The notes under the pieces: generated by a model
What the model was told of the DNA's origin: nothing
Databases searched by the model: none
The model's input: the letters and a program-made list of their open reading frames with translations, nothing else
Assembly (NCBI RefSeq): GCF_000503215.1
Contig: NZ_AYTD01000017.1
Location: 62,001 to 126,000, forward strand
Reading direction: 5' to 3'
Origin: Pseudomonas canadensis
Lineage (GTDB): Bacteria > Pseudomonadota > Gammaproteobacteria > Pseudomonadales > Pseudomonadaceae
DNA length: 64,000 nucleotides
Shown: in pieces, positions 41,961 through 50,169 of the stretch
Layout of the letters: every line of letters starts with the position of its first letter
Numbering within the stretch: the stretch's first letter is position 1
Made by a program: the position numbers and the translations under genes

Positions 41961-42590
41961 ATGTCCACACCCAGCATGACCTTGTTCCACAACCCCGCGT
42001 CACCCTTCGTGCGTAAGGTTCGCGTGTTGCTGGCTGAAACCGGCCAGCAGGACCGCGTCGCATTGCACGGCTGCATGCCGACCCCGGTCAACCCGGATGC
42101 GCAGGTGGTGCAAGGCAACCCCGTGGGCAAGATCCCGGCCCTGCGGCTGGCCGATGGCACGGTATTGCACGACAGCCGGGTGATCCTCGATTACTTCGAT
42201 CACCAGCACGTCGGCAACCCACTGATTCCCCGCGACGGCGCGGCCCGCTGGCGCCGCCTGACCCTGGCCTCAATGGCCGACGGCATCATGGATGCCGCCG
42301 TGTTGGTGCGCTACGAAACCGCCCTGCGTCCGACCGAAAAGCACTGGGACCAGTGGCTGGATGAGCAGCGCAGCAAAATCCGCCGCAGCCTCTCTGAGTT
42401 GGAAGCGGATGCGATTGCCGAACTGACCAGCCACTTCGACATCGCCGCGATCAGCGTGGCCTGCGCCTTGGGTTACCTCGACTTCCGTCATCCGGATATG
42501 CAATGGCGCCTGGATAACCCGAAGCTTGCCGCCTGGTATGCCGAGGTCAGCCAGCGGGCTTCGATGCAAGAGACCCAACCACCGGTTTAA
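41961..42590 (+). CDS. Glutathione S-transferase family protein
   Basis: The 209-residue protein has the thioredoxin-like N-terminal domain (FHNPASPFVRKVRVLLAETG, and the cis-Pro region GNPVGKIPALRLADG then VLHDSRVILDYFD) and the helical C-terminal domain (FDIAAISVACALGYLDFRHP). It belongs to the bacterial GST group that starts with SPFVRKV. The ATG at 41961 is preceded by GAGGA; an ATG two codons earlier is possible. It follows the siderophore genes by 35 nt in the same direction, but a link is not evident. Confidence 0.9.
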   Translation: MSTPSMTLFHNPASPFVRKVRVLLAETGQQDRVALHGCMPTPVNPDAQVVQGNPVGKIPALRLADGTVLHDSRVILDYFDHQHVGNPLIPRDGAARWRRLTLASMADGIMDAAVLVRYETALRPTEKHWDQWLDEQRSKIRRSLSELEADAIAELTSHFDIAAISVACALGYLDFRHPDMQWRLDNPKLAAWYAEVSQRASMQETQPPV

Positions 42591-42606
42591 AACCCACCGC
42601 CGTCCC

Positions 42607-42699
42607 TTGTAGGCGCTGGCTTGCCAGCGATAGCGCAGTGTCAGTTTGCGGCTCGTTGACTGGACCATCGTCATCGCTGGCAAGCCAGCTCATACAGGA
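42607..42699. repeat. REP-like inverted repeat pair
   Basis: TTGTAGGCGCTGGCTTGCCA at the left and TGGCAAGCCAGCTCATACAG at the right enclose about 50 nt. The core (GCTGGCTTGCCAGCGA) is a variant type different from the GCGGGCTTGCCCGCGA elements. Confidence 0.8.
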
Positions 42700-42764
42700 G
42701 GCGGTGGCGTTGTTGAGGTAGTCGATAATCCGCGCCTTCATTTGCTGATCCTCCCGCAACCCGA

Positions 42765-44138
42765 TCATTGCACAGCCTCCAAATCAAACTCCAAAGGCTG
42801 TGCCGCTTTACGCTTGCCCACGCCATACCAATCCAACTTACGCGTCAGCACCATCACCGTGCCCAGCAGGCCGAACAGCAGCAACGAGCCCATCAGCAAC
42901 GCGTAATCCTCGGCACTCAACAGCCCGTACAACAAGCCATACAACGCGGCCAACCCCGCTGAAAACCCCAGGCCGTGAGCGACGCTGCGCAGCACATGGC
43001 ACACATAGAAGCCAATCAACAACACGCAGGCGCTGGCAGAGATGAGATAAGCCAGCGCGAACCCAATGTGCTCGGACAACGACAGCAACAGCAGGTAGAA
43101 AAACGCCAGCGCAAACCCCACCAACGCGTACTGCACCGGATGCACTGCCAGGCTCTTGAGTACTTCGAACAGGAAGAAGCCGGCGAAGGTCAGGGCGATG
43201 AACAGCAGCGCGTATTTGATCGCACGGTCGCTCTTGAGGTACTGGTCCACCGGATCGATGAAGTTCACGCCGAAGCTGCGGTTGTTGAAGTCTTCACAGC
43301 CCTGCTTGTCCAGGCAGGTTTGCAGCGCTTGCTCAAGGTTGGTGGAGAAGAACGAGGTCTGCCAGTTGGCGCTGAAGCCCTTGTCGGTAATCTCGCGTTG
43401 TGCCGGCAGGAAATTGCCGATGAAGCTGGGATGTGGCCAGTTGGAAGCGAGTGACACCTGGCTGGTCTTGCCCACCGGCACCACTTGCAGTTGCTCGGTG
43501 CCTTGCAGGCGCAGGTCGAAAGCAAAGTTCACGACGTTGGGCTTTTTGCTGTCGTGCTCCGGCAGTGTCACGTGCACGCCTTCGCCCAGCCAGTCCATCT
43601 GGGAGCCGGGTTCGAACTCCAATTGCTGGCTGCCCAGCTCCAGCTTCAGCGCGTTTTCGATGCCGCGAATATCGCTGATGCCCACCGCGAGAAATGCCGG
43701 CTCAAAGCGGTAATCGGCGAAGTCTTCGGTGATACCCAACTGCGCAGGCAATTCGAAATGCCCGCTGATGCGGTTGTCGGCATGGAACAGCCGCGCCTGG
43801 TAGATGCCCCGTGCGCGCAATTCGGTCTGCACCTTGCCGTCGAGTTCAAATCGGTCCGGCAGGAAATACAGACGACCGCGCTCTTCACGGGTGACTTCGT
43901 AGCGTTTGTTGAGCTTTTCATTGAGCTTCCACTCGCGGACGGTCTTGCGATACGGCACTACCATCACCGGGCCGGTGAGGCGCTGGGCGTAGCTGGAGCT
44001 GCGGGCGATGTCCATCAATACGCCATCGCGCAGTTGCTGGCGGTCGCTGATAATGCCGTTGATCATCAGCAACGGAATCAGCAACAGCAGGATCAGCAGC
44101 GCAATCGCGCCAAGTTTGAAAAGCAGGCTGCGGTTCAT
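42765..44138 (-). CDS. creD: CreD, inner membrane protein of the Cre regulon
   Basis: The 457-residue protein starts MNRSLLFKLGAIALLILLLL, has one N-terminal membrane helix, a large periplasmic domain (PVMVVPYRK, GIYQARLFHADNRISGHFEL, WPHPSFIGNFLPAQREITDK) and about five C-terminal helices (SLAVHPVQYALVGFALAFFY). This is the CreD architecture. CreD expression is a readout of CreBC activation, and its own function is unclear; in pseudomonads the CreBC system affects beta-lactam response and metabolism. The ATG follows GGAGAG. It lies 51 nt after creC, so it is probably co-transcribed. Confidence 0.95.
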   Translation of the reverse strand: MNRSLLFKLGAIALLILLLLIPLLMINGIISDRQQLRDGVLMDIARSSSYAQRLTGPVMVVPYRKTVREWKLNEKLNKRYEVTREERGRLYFLPDRFELDGKVQTELRARGIYQARLFHADNRISGHFELPAQLGITEDFADYRFEPAFLAVGISDIRGIENALKLELGSQQLEFEPGSQMDWLGEGVHVTLPEHDSKKPNVVNFAFDLRLQGTEQLQVVPVGKTSQVSLASNWPHPSFIGNFLPAQREITDKGFSANWQTSFFSTNLEQALQTCLDKQGCEDFNNRSFGVNFIDPVDQYLKSDRAIKYALLFIALTFAGFFLFEVLKSLAVHPVQYALVGFALAFFYLLLLSLSEHIGFALAYLISASACVLLIGFYVCHVLRSVAHGLGFSAGLAALYGLLYGLLSAEDYALLMGSLLLFGLLGTVMVLTRKLDWYGVGKRKAAQPLEFDLEAVQ

Positions 44139-44189
44139 GGGTCTCTCCCTGTTTTGATGGAGAGAGTCTGGGCAGACCGTGTGGGGGAT

Positions 44190-45629
44190 TTATGTGGGCA
44201 ATGTGGAGACTGTGTGGAGATGCAGCACCACCTGCACGCCGCCGTCGACATTGCCGATCTGCAATGCGCCGCCGTGCAGTTTCATCACTTCCTCGACAAA
44301 GTTGAGGCCCAGGCCCGTGCTTTTGCGACCGCTGGCCGGGCGCGGCAGCGAGTAGAAACGCTCGCTCAGGCGTGGCAGGGCGTAGTCGGGAATCGGTGCG
44401 GCCTGGTTGAACAGGCTGACGTGCACATCGTCATGTCGCGTCTGTGCGCTGAACTTCAACAAGCCGCCGGGCGGCGTGAAATCCAGGGCGTTGTCCAGCA
44501 AATTGCCCAAGGCCTGACGCAACAAGAACGGTTCGCCGTACACCCTCACATCCGTCGCAATAGTCTGCTCGACCTGCAATCCAGCGCCTTCAATCCGTGC
44601 GCATTGGGCCTTGAGTACCTCATCAACCATCGTCGCCAACGGGATACTCGCCTGCTCTTCCAGGCCCTGGCGCTGCTCGACCTGTGCCAGGTTCAGCAGG
44701 CGTTCGATCAGCTGCTGCAGACGCGCGCTTTCGCTGTCGATATTGCCGACGAAGCGCTGCTGTTGATCGCGGGTCATATCCCCCTGCAACAACTCCGCCG
44801 CGCCGCGAATCGCGGCCAAGGGGCTTTTCAATTCGTGGGTCAGAGTGTGTACGTAATGCTCGACGTAGGCCTTGCCTTCCAACTGCGTGCGCATGTGCTC
44901 CACAGCGGTGGACAGTTGCTTGAGTTCACCGCCACGGTAATGGGGCAACTCGGCACGCCGCCCCTCGCTGACAGCCTCGGCATAGGCGGTCAAACGGCGC
45001 AGTGCAACGCTCAGCCACCACGACAGCAATGCACCCAACAGCAGGCCCAGAATCACCAGGCCCGCGCCGTACCACAGCAGGCGGCGTTCGGTGCGATCGA
45101 CATAAGGCTGCAATGAACTGTTGGGTTTGGCCACAGTGACCACGCCGATGATCTGGCCGTTGTCGCGGATCGGCGCGCCCACATGCATAACCGACGAGGC
45201 AGGGTCATCCAGTTCGCTGCGGGTGGAGCGCGCGCCGTACTCGCCACGCAAGGTCAGGTACACGTCGTTCCACTTCGAATAGTCTTGTCCCACCGCTTCG
45301 CCCGTGGAGTCGAGCAACACCGTGCCCTTGGCATCGGTCACGTAGATGCGATGATTGACCTGGTTCTTCGGCAAACCCCAGATGGTCGCTCCCGGCTGGC
45401 GGTTGCCATACGCCTTGAGCAGCTCCGGCCAGTGGCTTTGGCCGAGGGTGCCGTTCTTCACGTCATTGCGCACGATCTCGGCTAGCAGGTTGGCGGTGTC
45501 CACCAGGGTTTCTTCGGTGGACTGGCGCACGCCGGGGCGGATTTCCTTCATCACGGTGCTGAGCACGAAGTAGCCGGTCAGGCCGATAAACAGCGCATAC
45601 ACCAGGAAAATCCGCAGCCCCAGGCGCAT
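44190..45629 (-). CDS. creC: CreC sensor histidine kinase
   Basis: The 479-residue kinase has an N-terminal helix (about 5-25), a periplasmic sensor domain, a second helix (about 180-205, LVILGLLLGALLSWWL), a HAMP-like linker, the H-box THELKSPLAAIRGAAELL, and an ATPase domain with QALGNLLDNALDFTPP and KSTGLGLNFVEEVMKLHGG. It phosphorylates CreB. Its ATG shares one base with the creB stop (TGATG), a sign of tight coupling. Confidence 0.95.
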   Translation of the reverse strand: MRLGLRIFLVYALFIGLTGYFVLSTVMKEIRPGVRQSTEETLVDTANLLAEIVRNDVKNGTLGQSHWPELLKAYGNRQPGATIWGLPKNQVNHRIYVTDAKGTVLLDSTGEAVGQDYSKWNDVYLTLRGEYGARSTRSELDDPASSVMHVGAPIRDNGQIIGVVTVAKPNSSLQPYVDRTERRLLWYGAGLVILGLLLGALLSWWLSVALRRLTAYAEAVSEGRRAELPHYRGGELKQLSTAVEHMRTQLEGKAYVEHYVHTLTHELKSPLAAIRGAAELLQGDMTRDQQQRFVGNIDSESARLQQLIERLLNLAQVEQRQGLEEQASIPLATMVDEVLKAQCARIEGAGLQVEQTIATDVRVYGEPFLLRQALGNLLDNALDFTPPGGLLKFSAQTRHDDVHVSLFNQAAPIPDYALPRLSERFYSLPRPASGRKSTGLGLNFVEEVMKLHGGALQIGNVDGGVQVVLHLHTVSTLPT

Positions 45630-46297
45630 CAGCTATTGCTCGGGCTGTAGCTGTAGCCGAGGCCGCGATGGGTCTGGATCGGCTCGGCATCGGCGGCCAC
45701 GCTGCGCAACTTGCTGCGCAGGCTTTTGATATGGCTGTCGATATTGCGCTCGTAGCCGGCATCCGCCGCCACGCCCACCGCGTCCAACAGTTGCTCGCGG
45801 CTGAACACGCGCTCGGGTTGTTCCAGCAGGCTTTGCAGCAAGCGGAACTCGTGTCGTGTAAGGCTCAACGGTTGGCCGCGATAGCTGATCTGCATACGCT
45901 CCAGATCAACCTGGAACACCGCGGGCGCAGCACCTGGGCCAATCCGTTTCAGGATCGCCCGGACCCGCGCCGTCACTTCCCGTGGGCTGAAGGGCTTGAC
46001 CACATAATCGTCGGCGCCGATCTCCAGGCCCACCACGCGGTCGATCTCGCCATCTCGCGCGCTGAGAAACATCACCGGCACTTCACTGAACCGGCGCAGT
46101 TGCTTGCAGGTTTCAAAACCCGTGATATCCGGCAGCCCGATGTCGAGGATGATCAGGTCGGCAGGCGTCTGGCGCTGATGCTCCAGCGCCGCCTGGCCGA
46201 GGGTCAGCCAGGTGGTGGTGAAGCCCTCGCCTTGTAGGGCGAAAATCAGTGTGTCGGCAATTGCCGCTTCGTCTTCGACAATCAGGATATGCGCCAT
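45629..46297 (-). CDS. creB: CreB response regulator
   Basis: The 222-residue OmpR-type regulator begins MAHILIVEDEAAIADTLIFA. The phospho-acceptor Asp is in DLIILDIGLPDI, and the conserved Lys in GADDYVVKPFSPREV. The C-terminal winged helix has LTRHEFRLLQSLLEQPERVF and IDSHIKSLRSKL. CreB binds repeats of TTCAC in other bacteria; I could not find a convincing pair upstream of creD. It is the first gene of creBCD. Confidence 0.95.
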   Translation of the reverse strand: MAHILIVEDEAAIADTLIFALQGEGFTTTWLTLGQAALEHQRQTPADLIILDIGLPDITGFETCKQLRRFSEVPVMFLSARDGEIDRVVGLEIGADDYVVKPFSPREVTARVRAILKRIGPGAAPAVFQVDLERMQISYRGQPLSLTRHEFRLLQSLLEQPERVFSREQLLDAVGVAADAGYERNIDSHIKSLRSKLRSVAADAEPIQTHRGLGYSYSPSNS

Positions 46298-46306
46298 GGT
46301 GGTCCG

Positions 46307-46807
46307 TCAGCAGTCCGGTTTGTCGGCAGTGTAACGACGGGCCGGGTTCACCGCCGCGCCAAATTCACGCAGGGCCTTGGCGCCGATCAACAGCGGGTAG
46401 TTGAAGCTGCTGCGGTCGGTGAGGTTGACCTCGACGGTGCGCTTGACGTCGCCCAGGCACATTTCCAGGTCGATCACCGGGCGCTTGGCCACGGTGGCTT
46501 CGTCCTTGTCGTCGTCTTCATCGGCGCGGCTCTTGATCTTGCTGATGCGCGAGACTTTGTGTTCGTAGACTTTGTTGGAGGCATCCTTGCCGCCGAGGCG
46601 GAAGTGCACCCAATCGTCGCCGTCACGGGTGAAGGTCTGGATGTCGCGGGCCGACAGCGAGGCGGTCAGCGCGCCAGTGTCCATCTTGGCCTTGAAGGTT
46701 TCGCCGATCTCCGGCAATTGGATGTATTCGTAGCGACCGTAGAGGGTCGGTTCGGCGGCCATGACCGGCAGGGCAACCAGGGCGAGAGAGGCAAGGAGCA
46801 GTTTCAC
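46307..46807 (-). CDS. Secreted ATP-dependent zinc protease-like (DUF785/RimB-fold) protein
   Basis: The 166-residue protein has a signal peptide (MKLLLASLALVALPVMAAEP) and a retropepsin-like domain with the Asp-Thr-Gly motif KMDTGALTASLSARDI (about 41-56) and LIGAKALREFGAAVNPARRY. This is the DUF785/PF05618 family, often annotated 'ATP-dependent zinc protease', though the aspartic-protease-like DTG is what the sequence shows. Family members in tail-modification (Rim) systems are cytosolic; this one is exported. It lies 9 nt upstream of creB in the same direction and may share its transcript. Confidence 0.85.
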   Translation of the reverse strand: MKLLLASLALVALPVMAAEPTLYGRYEYIQLPEIGETFKAKMDTGALTASLSARDIQTFTRDGDDWVHFRLGGKDASNKVYEHKVSRISKIKSRADEDDDKDEATVAKRPVIDLEMCLGDVKRTVEVNLTDRSSFNYPLLIGAKALREFGAAVNPARRYTADKPDC

Positions 46808-46980
46808 GAAGTGATTTCCTCGGAAAGAAGTAGGCGGATTCTAGACCGCAAAGGCAGTACTTAGTTAGCTCGCCCCAGCATAACCGGCACATTGTGAAAC
46901 ATTCGTCCGGCGAATTGGGATTTGGCCTCTAGACTCAAGCTGCTTATCATGGCCCGCCCACAGGATTTCAAGAGTTACTT

Positions 46981-47865
46981 ATGCGCCGCCTGCTCACCGG
47001 CTGTTTTGTCTCATTGCTACTGCTGCTCAACACCCTGATCCTGATCGGGCCGTTGATGGTATTTGCCCTGCTCAAGCTGGTGGCTCCCGGCCGCTATCGT
47101 GACTACATGTCGTGGGCGGTAATGTGGATCGCCGAGACCTGGGCCGAGATCGACAAGTTGATCTTCGCGCTGTGTATCCCAACCCAATGGGATATTCGCG
47201 GCGGTGAAGACCTGAGGGGCGATACGTCCTACCTGGTGATCAGCAACCATCAGTCCTGGGTGGATATCCCGGCGCTGATCCAGGCCCTCAACCGCCGCAC
47301 GCCGTTCTTCAAGTTCTTCCTGAAAAAAGAGCTGATCTGGGTGCCCTTCCTCGGCCTGGCTTGGTGGGCGCTGGATTACCCGTTCATGAAGCGCTACACC
47401 AAGGCCTTCCTGGCCAAGCACCCGGAACTCGCGGGGCAGGATTTGAAGATCACCAAAGAGGCCTGCGAGCTGTTCAAGCGCCAGCCGGTGACGGTGGTCA
47501 ATTACCTGGAAGGCACGCGCTTCAACGAAACCAAGCGCAAGCAGCAGGATTCGCCCTTCACTCGCTTGCTCAAGCCCAAGGCGGGCGGTGTGGCGTTCGT
47601 GCTGGCAGCGATGGGTGAACAGCTGGATGCCGTGCTCGACGTGACCGTGGTCTATCCACAGCAAAAGATTCCGGGGTTCTGGGATTTGATCAGCGGCGCG
47701 GTGCCAAAGGTGATCATTGATATCCGCACCCGCGAACTGGACCCGGCGTTGTGGCAAGGGGATTACGAGAATGATCCGGCGTTTCGCCAGACCGTCCAGA
47801 ACTGGGTGAATCAGCTCTGGACGGAAAAGGACGCGCGCATCGAGCAACTGCGCGCGGAGCGTTAG
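46981..47865 (+). CDS. 1-acyl-glycerol-3-phosphate acyltransferase-like (YihG-type)
   Basis: The 294-residue membrane protein has an N-terminal hydrophobic segment (about 8-32) and the PlsC motifs NHQSWVDIP (NHxxxxD, about 88-96), FFLKKELIWVPFLG and YLEGTRFNETK (EGTR, about 177-187). It transfers acyl groups from acyl-ACP or acyl-CoA to lysophosphatidate or a related acceptor. It resembles YihG, an auxiliary acyltransferase. It is divergent from the zinc-protease-like gene. Confidence 0.9.
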   Translation: MRRLLTGCFVSLLLLLNTLILIGPLMVFALLKLVAPGRYRDYMSWAVMWIAETWAEIDKLIFALCIPTQWDIRGGEDLRGDTSYLVISNHQSWVDIPALIQALNRRTPFFKFFLKKELIWVPFLGLAWWALDYPFMKRYTKAFLAKHPELAGQDLKITKEACELFKRQPVTVVNYLEGTRFNETKRKQQDSPFTRLLKPKAGGVAFVLAAMGEQLDAVLDVTVVYPQQKIPGFWDLISGAVPKVIIDIRTRELDPALWQGDYENDPAFRQTVQNWVNQLWTEKDARIEQLRAER

Positions 47866-48438
47866 TTAGCCGCCAGTGCCCCAGGCCGAGGCCAGCTTGC
47901 CCAGCACCGAGCTGCTGGCGCCCTGGCCGCCCAGGTATTGCAGGATCACCGGGGCAAACTGGCCAACCATGCCGCTGTCCATGCCCAAGGCGCTGAAGGC
48001 GGTGTTCAGGTCGTTGGTGTTCTTCACGTTACCCAGCAGACCGTCCAGTCCGCTGGTCTTGCTGCCGCCGGTCTGGCCGAGCATCCCGCTCAAGGCGCCG
48101 AGGCTGCCCAAGGCGTTGTTGCCCGACAACTGGTCGAGGCCCGGCACGCTGTTGCCCAGTTGCGAATAATCGTTGCCGCTCAGTTTGTTCTTGGCCAGGC
48201 CCAGCATGGCGCCCGTACCGCCGACCGCTTGTTCGGGGGTGATGTTCAGTTGCGAGGTGAGTGCGCTCAACAGGCCGGCCGTCTCGGACGACGGTGCCGC
48301 AGCGGCTGCCTTGTTGCCGCCGCCCTGCATGCCGGAAATCGCATTGGCTGCATCGCCAAGGCTGAAGCCCGCAGCGAACACCGGAGCGGCTGCCAGGGTC
48401 ATCAGGCAGGAAAGGGCGAAACCGCTTGAAATCTTCAT
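47866..48438 (-). CDS. Secreted DUF2780-like protein (190 aa)
   Basis: The protein begins MKISSGFALSCLMTLAAAPV with a signal peptide ending at about AFA, then a Gly/Ala/Ser-rich region and LLSALTSQLNITPEQAVGGT and GAMLGLAKNKLSGNDYSQLG, the pattern of the DUF2780/VcgC family, followed by FSALGMDSGMVGQFAPVILQ and YLGGQG. Cellular function is not known. The ATG at 48438 has AGAGG upstream. It converges with the acyltransferase gene, the two stop codons being adjacent. Confidence 0.85.
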   Translation of the reverse strand: MKISSGFALSCLMTLAAAPVFAAGFSLGDAANAISGMQGGGNKAAAAAPSSETAGLLSALTSQLNITPEQAVGGTGAMLGLAKNKLSGNDYSQLGNSVPGLDQLSGNNALGSLGALSGMLGQTGGSKTSGLDGLLGNVKNTNDLNTAFSALGMDSGMVGQFAPVILQYLGGQGASSSVLGKLASAWGTGG

Positions 48439-48575
48439 CGAAACAACCTCTGGGTGTAAGAGCTGAAAGCAGGCGTTTGACTGGGTATCCGGCGCATTGT
48501 TCCGGGCCATTCCAGGAACCCGATGGCAAGATCAGAGTCCATGCAGTGACTTTAAAACTTGCCAGGAACAGCCCT

Positions 48576-49034
48576 ATGAGTGCCACCCGTCCCCAAGTGA
48601 TTGAGCCAAATCCCCCATTCTGGAGCCGTCCACGTGTGTTTATCGGTGTCTGCGTGGCCATTGTCGCCGGCCTCGGCGGCGCGCTCTACACCCAAGACAA
48701 CGTCAAGTCCGCCGCCACCCTGGTGACCACCGCCCAGCAGCCGGCCGCGCAGATCATGGCGCACAAGGACTACCTCGAAATCGAACCCATCGCCACGGCG
48801 GCACCAGAGCCGGATCACAGCCTGGAACTCTGGGCCATGCCTGAGGGAGGCCGGCCGATTTCGCTGGGACTTTTGCCGGAAGATGGCAAAGGCATTATCA
48901 GCCTCAACCCGCGCCAGCAGAAAAGCATCCGCAAGCCGGTGGAGTTGATGGTGAGTTCAGAGACCAAGGGTGGGTCGTTGAGCAAGCAGCCGACGGGGCC
49001 GACGGTTTATCAAGGAGCGTTGGCCGCTCGCTGA
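48576..49034 (+). CDS. Orphan RskA-type C-terminal domain protein (152 aa)
   Basis: The protein has one membrane segment (about 20-38, RVFIGVCVAIVAGLGGALYT) and an outer domain with DHSLELWAMPEGGRPISLGL and GIISLNPRQQKSIRKPVELM, the C-terminal half of anti-sigma-K (RskA)-type factors. The N-terminal zinc-binding anti-sigma domain is missing and no sigma gene is next to it. The frame stays open upstream to 48426, but that segment shows no zinc motif and lies against the opposite gene. AGGA precedes the ATG. It may be a remnant or a protein with a new role. Confidence 0.75.
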   Translation: MSATRPQVIEPNPPFWSRPRVFIGVCVAIVAGLGGALYTQDNVKSAATLVTTAQQPAAQIMAHKDYLEIEPIATAAPEPDHSLELWAMPEGGRPISLGLLPEDGKGIISLNPRQQKSIRKPVELMVSSETKGGSLSKQPTGPTVYQGALAAR

Positions 49035-49170
49035 ATCGATGCGCTGCATCTGGGAATGAAAACCCGGTCACTGATCACGAATCGCTCTAACTAACTGTCA
49101 CGTTTAACAGTAGCCAGCATCGAACAATCACCTGCAGCATGATCCCTCCCACGTCCCGCAGGAGGCTGCC

Positions 49171-49572
49171 ATGAAAAGCGCAATGCTTGCAGGTGCATTC
49201 GCCGCCCTGACACTGGTGAGCACGTCGTATGCAGCGACCTCCACCTGTCCGACACCCCAGCAGATCAAACAGAACCCCATGGACAACGGCGGTTATCGCT
49301 ATGAGATGCTCCAGCCTGATGGCCGCAATTGGTCAGGTGAGAGCCCGCAGGCTACAGCGTCCTACCTGACTGACTCAACATTCCACGATGCCCGTTACAC
49401 AGCAGAGGACCACTCCGTCACCTGCACCTACAAAGGACCGATGAATAACGACGCGAGCTTTTCAGTCACGCTCAAACCGGTCTTGGATTGGAACCTTATC
49501 CCTATAGGCGATTGGAGAGGCACCTATTGCGAAGCCCTGGAGATTGCCAGGTGCTCATTTACGCATCAGTAA
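49171..49572 (+). CDS. Small secreted protein, first of a tandem pair (133 aa)
   Basis: The protein begins MKSAMLAGAFAALTLVSTSY with a clear signal peptide (cleavage near AYA-AT). The mature part starts CPTPQQIKQNP and has GYRYEMLQPDGRNWSGES and SVTCTYKGPMNND. The cysteine pair at the start and in VTCTY suggests a disulfide. AGGAGG is well placed before the ATG. The next gene encodes a paralogue with the same layout (CPTPRDIQ, KAWTGQT, IHCDYGG). I do not recognise a characterised family; a periplasmic or secreted role is inferred. Confidence 0.8.
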   Translation: MKSAMLAGAFAALTLVSTSYAATSTCPTPQQIKQNPMDNGGYRYEMLQPDGRNWSGESPQATASYLTDSTFHDARYTAEDHSVTCTYKGPMNNDASFSVTLKPVLDWNLIPIGDWRGTYCEALEIARCSFTHQ

Positions 49573-49741
49573 AAAAAGCCATCGAATAATTCCTACAGTG
49601 TCCGTCCACACATCCACGACCCGTAGTCCAGATTCTGGCGGAACTCATCCATCGACACAGCCCACCCAAGCTAGCCTTCCCACTCACATTCAACGGGGAG
49701 GCTCAGCCACACCACAAGGAGCTGTAATAATCACGATCGGA

Positions 49742-50119
49742 TTGGTTCCCAATTTCTATGTTGCCTTCAGCGCAATCATCCATTTGCCATCTCGCAGCCA
49801 GGCCCAGGCTTCACGGCCCCAGGCCACCGGCATCGACCAATGCCCCACCCCCCGCGACATCCAATCCAAACCCTACACAGACCCTGACGTTCCCGCGCCC
49901 TATGGCGAGGGTTATCAATACACGGCTACGGCCAACGGCAAGGCATGGACAGGGCAGACGGCAGCCACCAAGGATGACTATCTGGCCCCGGAGTACGAAC
50001 TCAAGGCAGAGGCCATCAATGAACGCAACGACAAAATCCATTGCGACTACGGCGGCAAGCGCCTGATCAAGAACGGTGAAGTGGCCGATCCCTATCTGCG
50101 ACTCACCACCATCAAGTAA
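49742..50119 (+). CDS. Small secreted-type paralogue with disturbed start
   Basis: The frame encodes CPTPRDIQSKPYTDPDVPAP then GEGYQYTATANGKAWTGQTA and KIHCDYGGKRLI, clearly paralogous to the protein at 49171. It has no ATG at a sensible place. AAGGAG at 49716-49721 is followed 5 nt later by ATA (49727) in frame, and by TTG at 49742; the start used here is the TTG. The N-terminal region (VPNFYVAFSAIIHLPSRSQA) is only loosely signal-like. The original ATG may have been lost, so expression is doubtful. Confidence 0.55.
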   Translation: MVPNFYVAFSAIIHLPSRSQAQASRPQATGIDQCPTPRDIQSKPYTDPDVPAPYGEGYQYTATANGKAWTGQTAATKDDYLAPEYELKAEAINERNDKIHCDYGGKRLIKNGEVADPYLRLTTIK

Positions 50120-50127
50120 CCCATAAA

Positions 50128-50154
50128 AAATGGCGACCTCCGGGGTCGCCATTT
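50128..50154. terminator. Bidirectional terminator
   Basis: AAATGGCGACC and GGTCGCCATTT pair perfectly around TCCGG. An A-rich run precedes and a T-rich run follows, so it ends both the paralogue gene and fdhA, which converge here. Confidence 0.85.
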
Positions 50155-50169
50155 ATTCAGCCTTGAACC

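Noticed and set aside
44139..44189. Cre-tag (paired TTCAC) before creD
   Set aside because: No pair of TTCAC repeats with proper spacing is visible in the short gap or nearby.
48426..48575. Upstream extension of the RskA-like gene that might restore the anti-sigma domain
   Set aside because: The translated segment has no HxxxCxxC zinc motif and overlaps the signal and promoter region of the opposite DUF2780-like gene.
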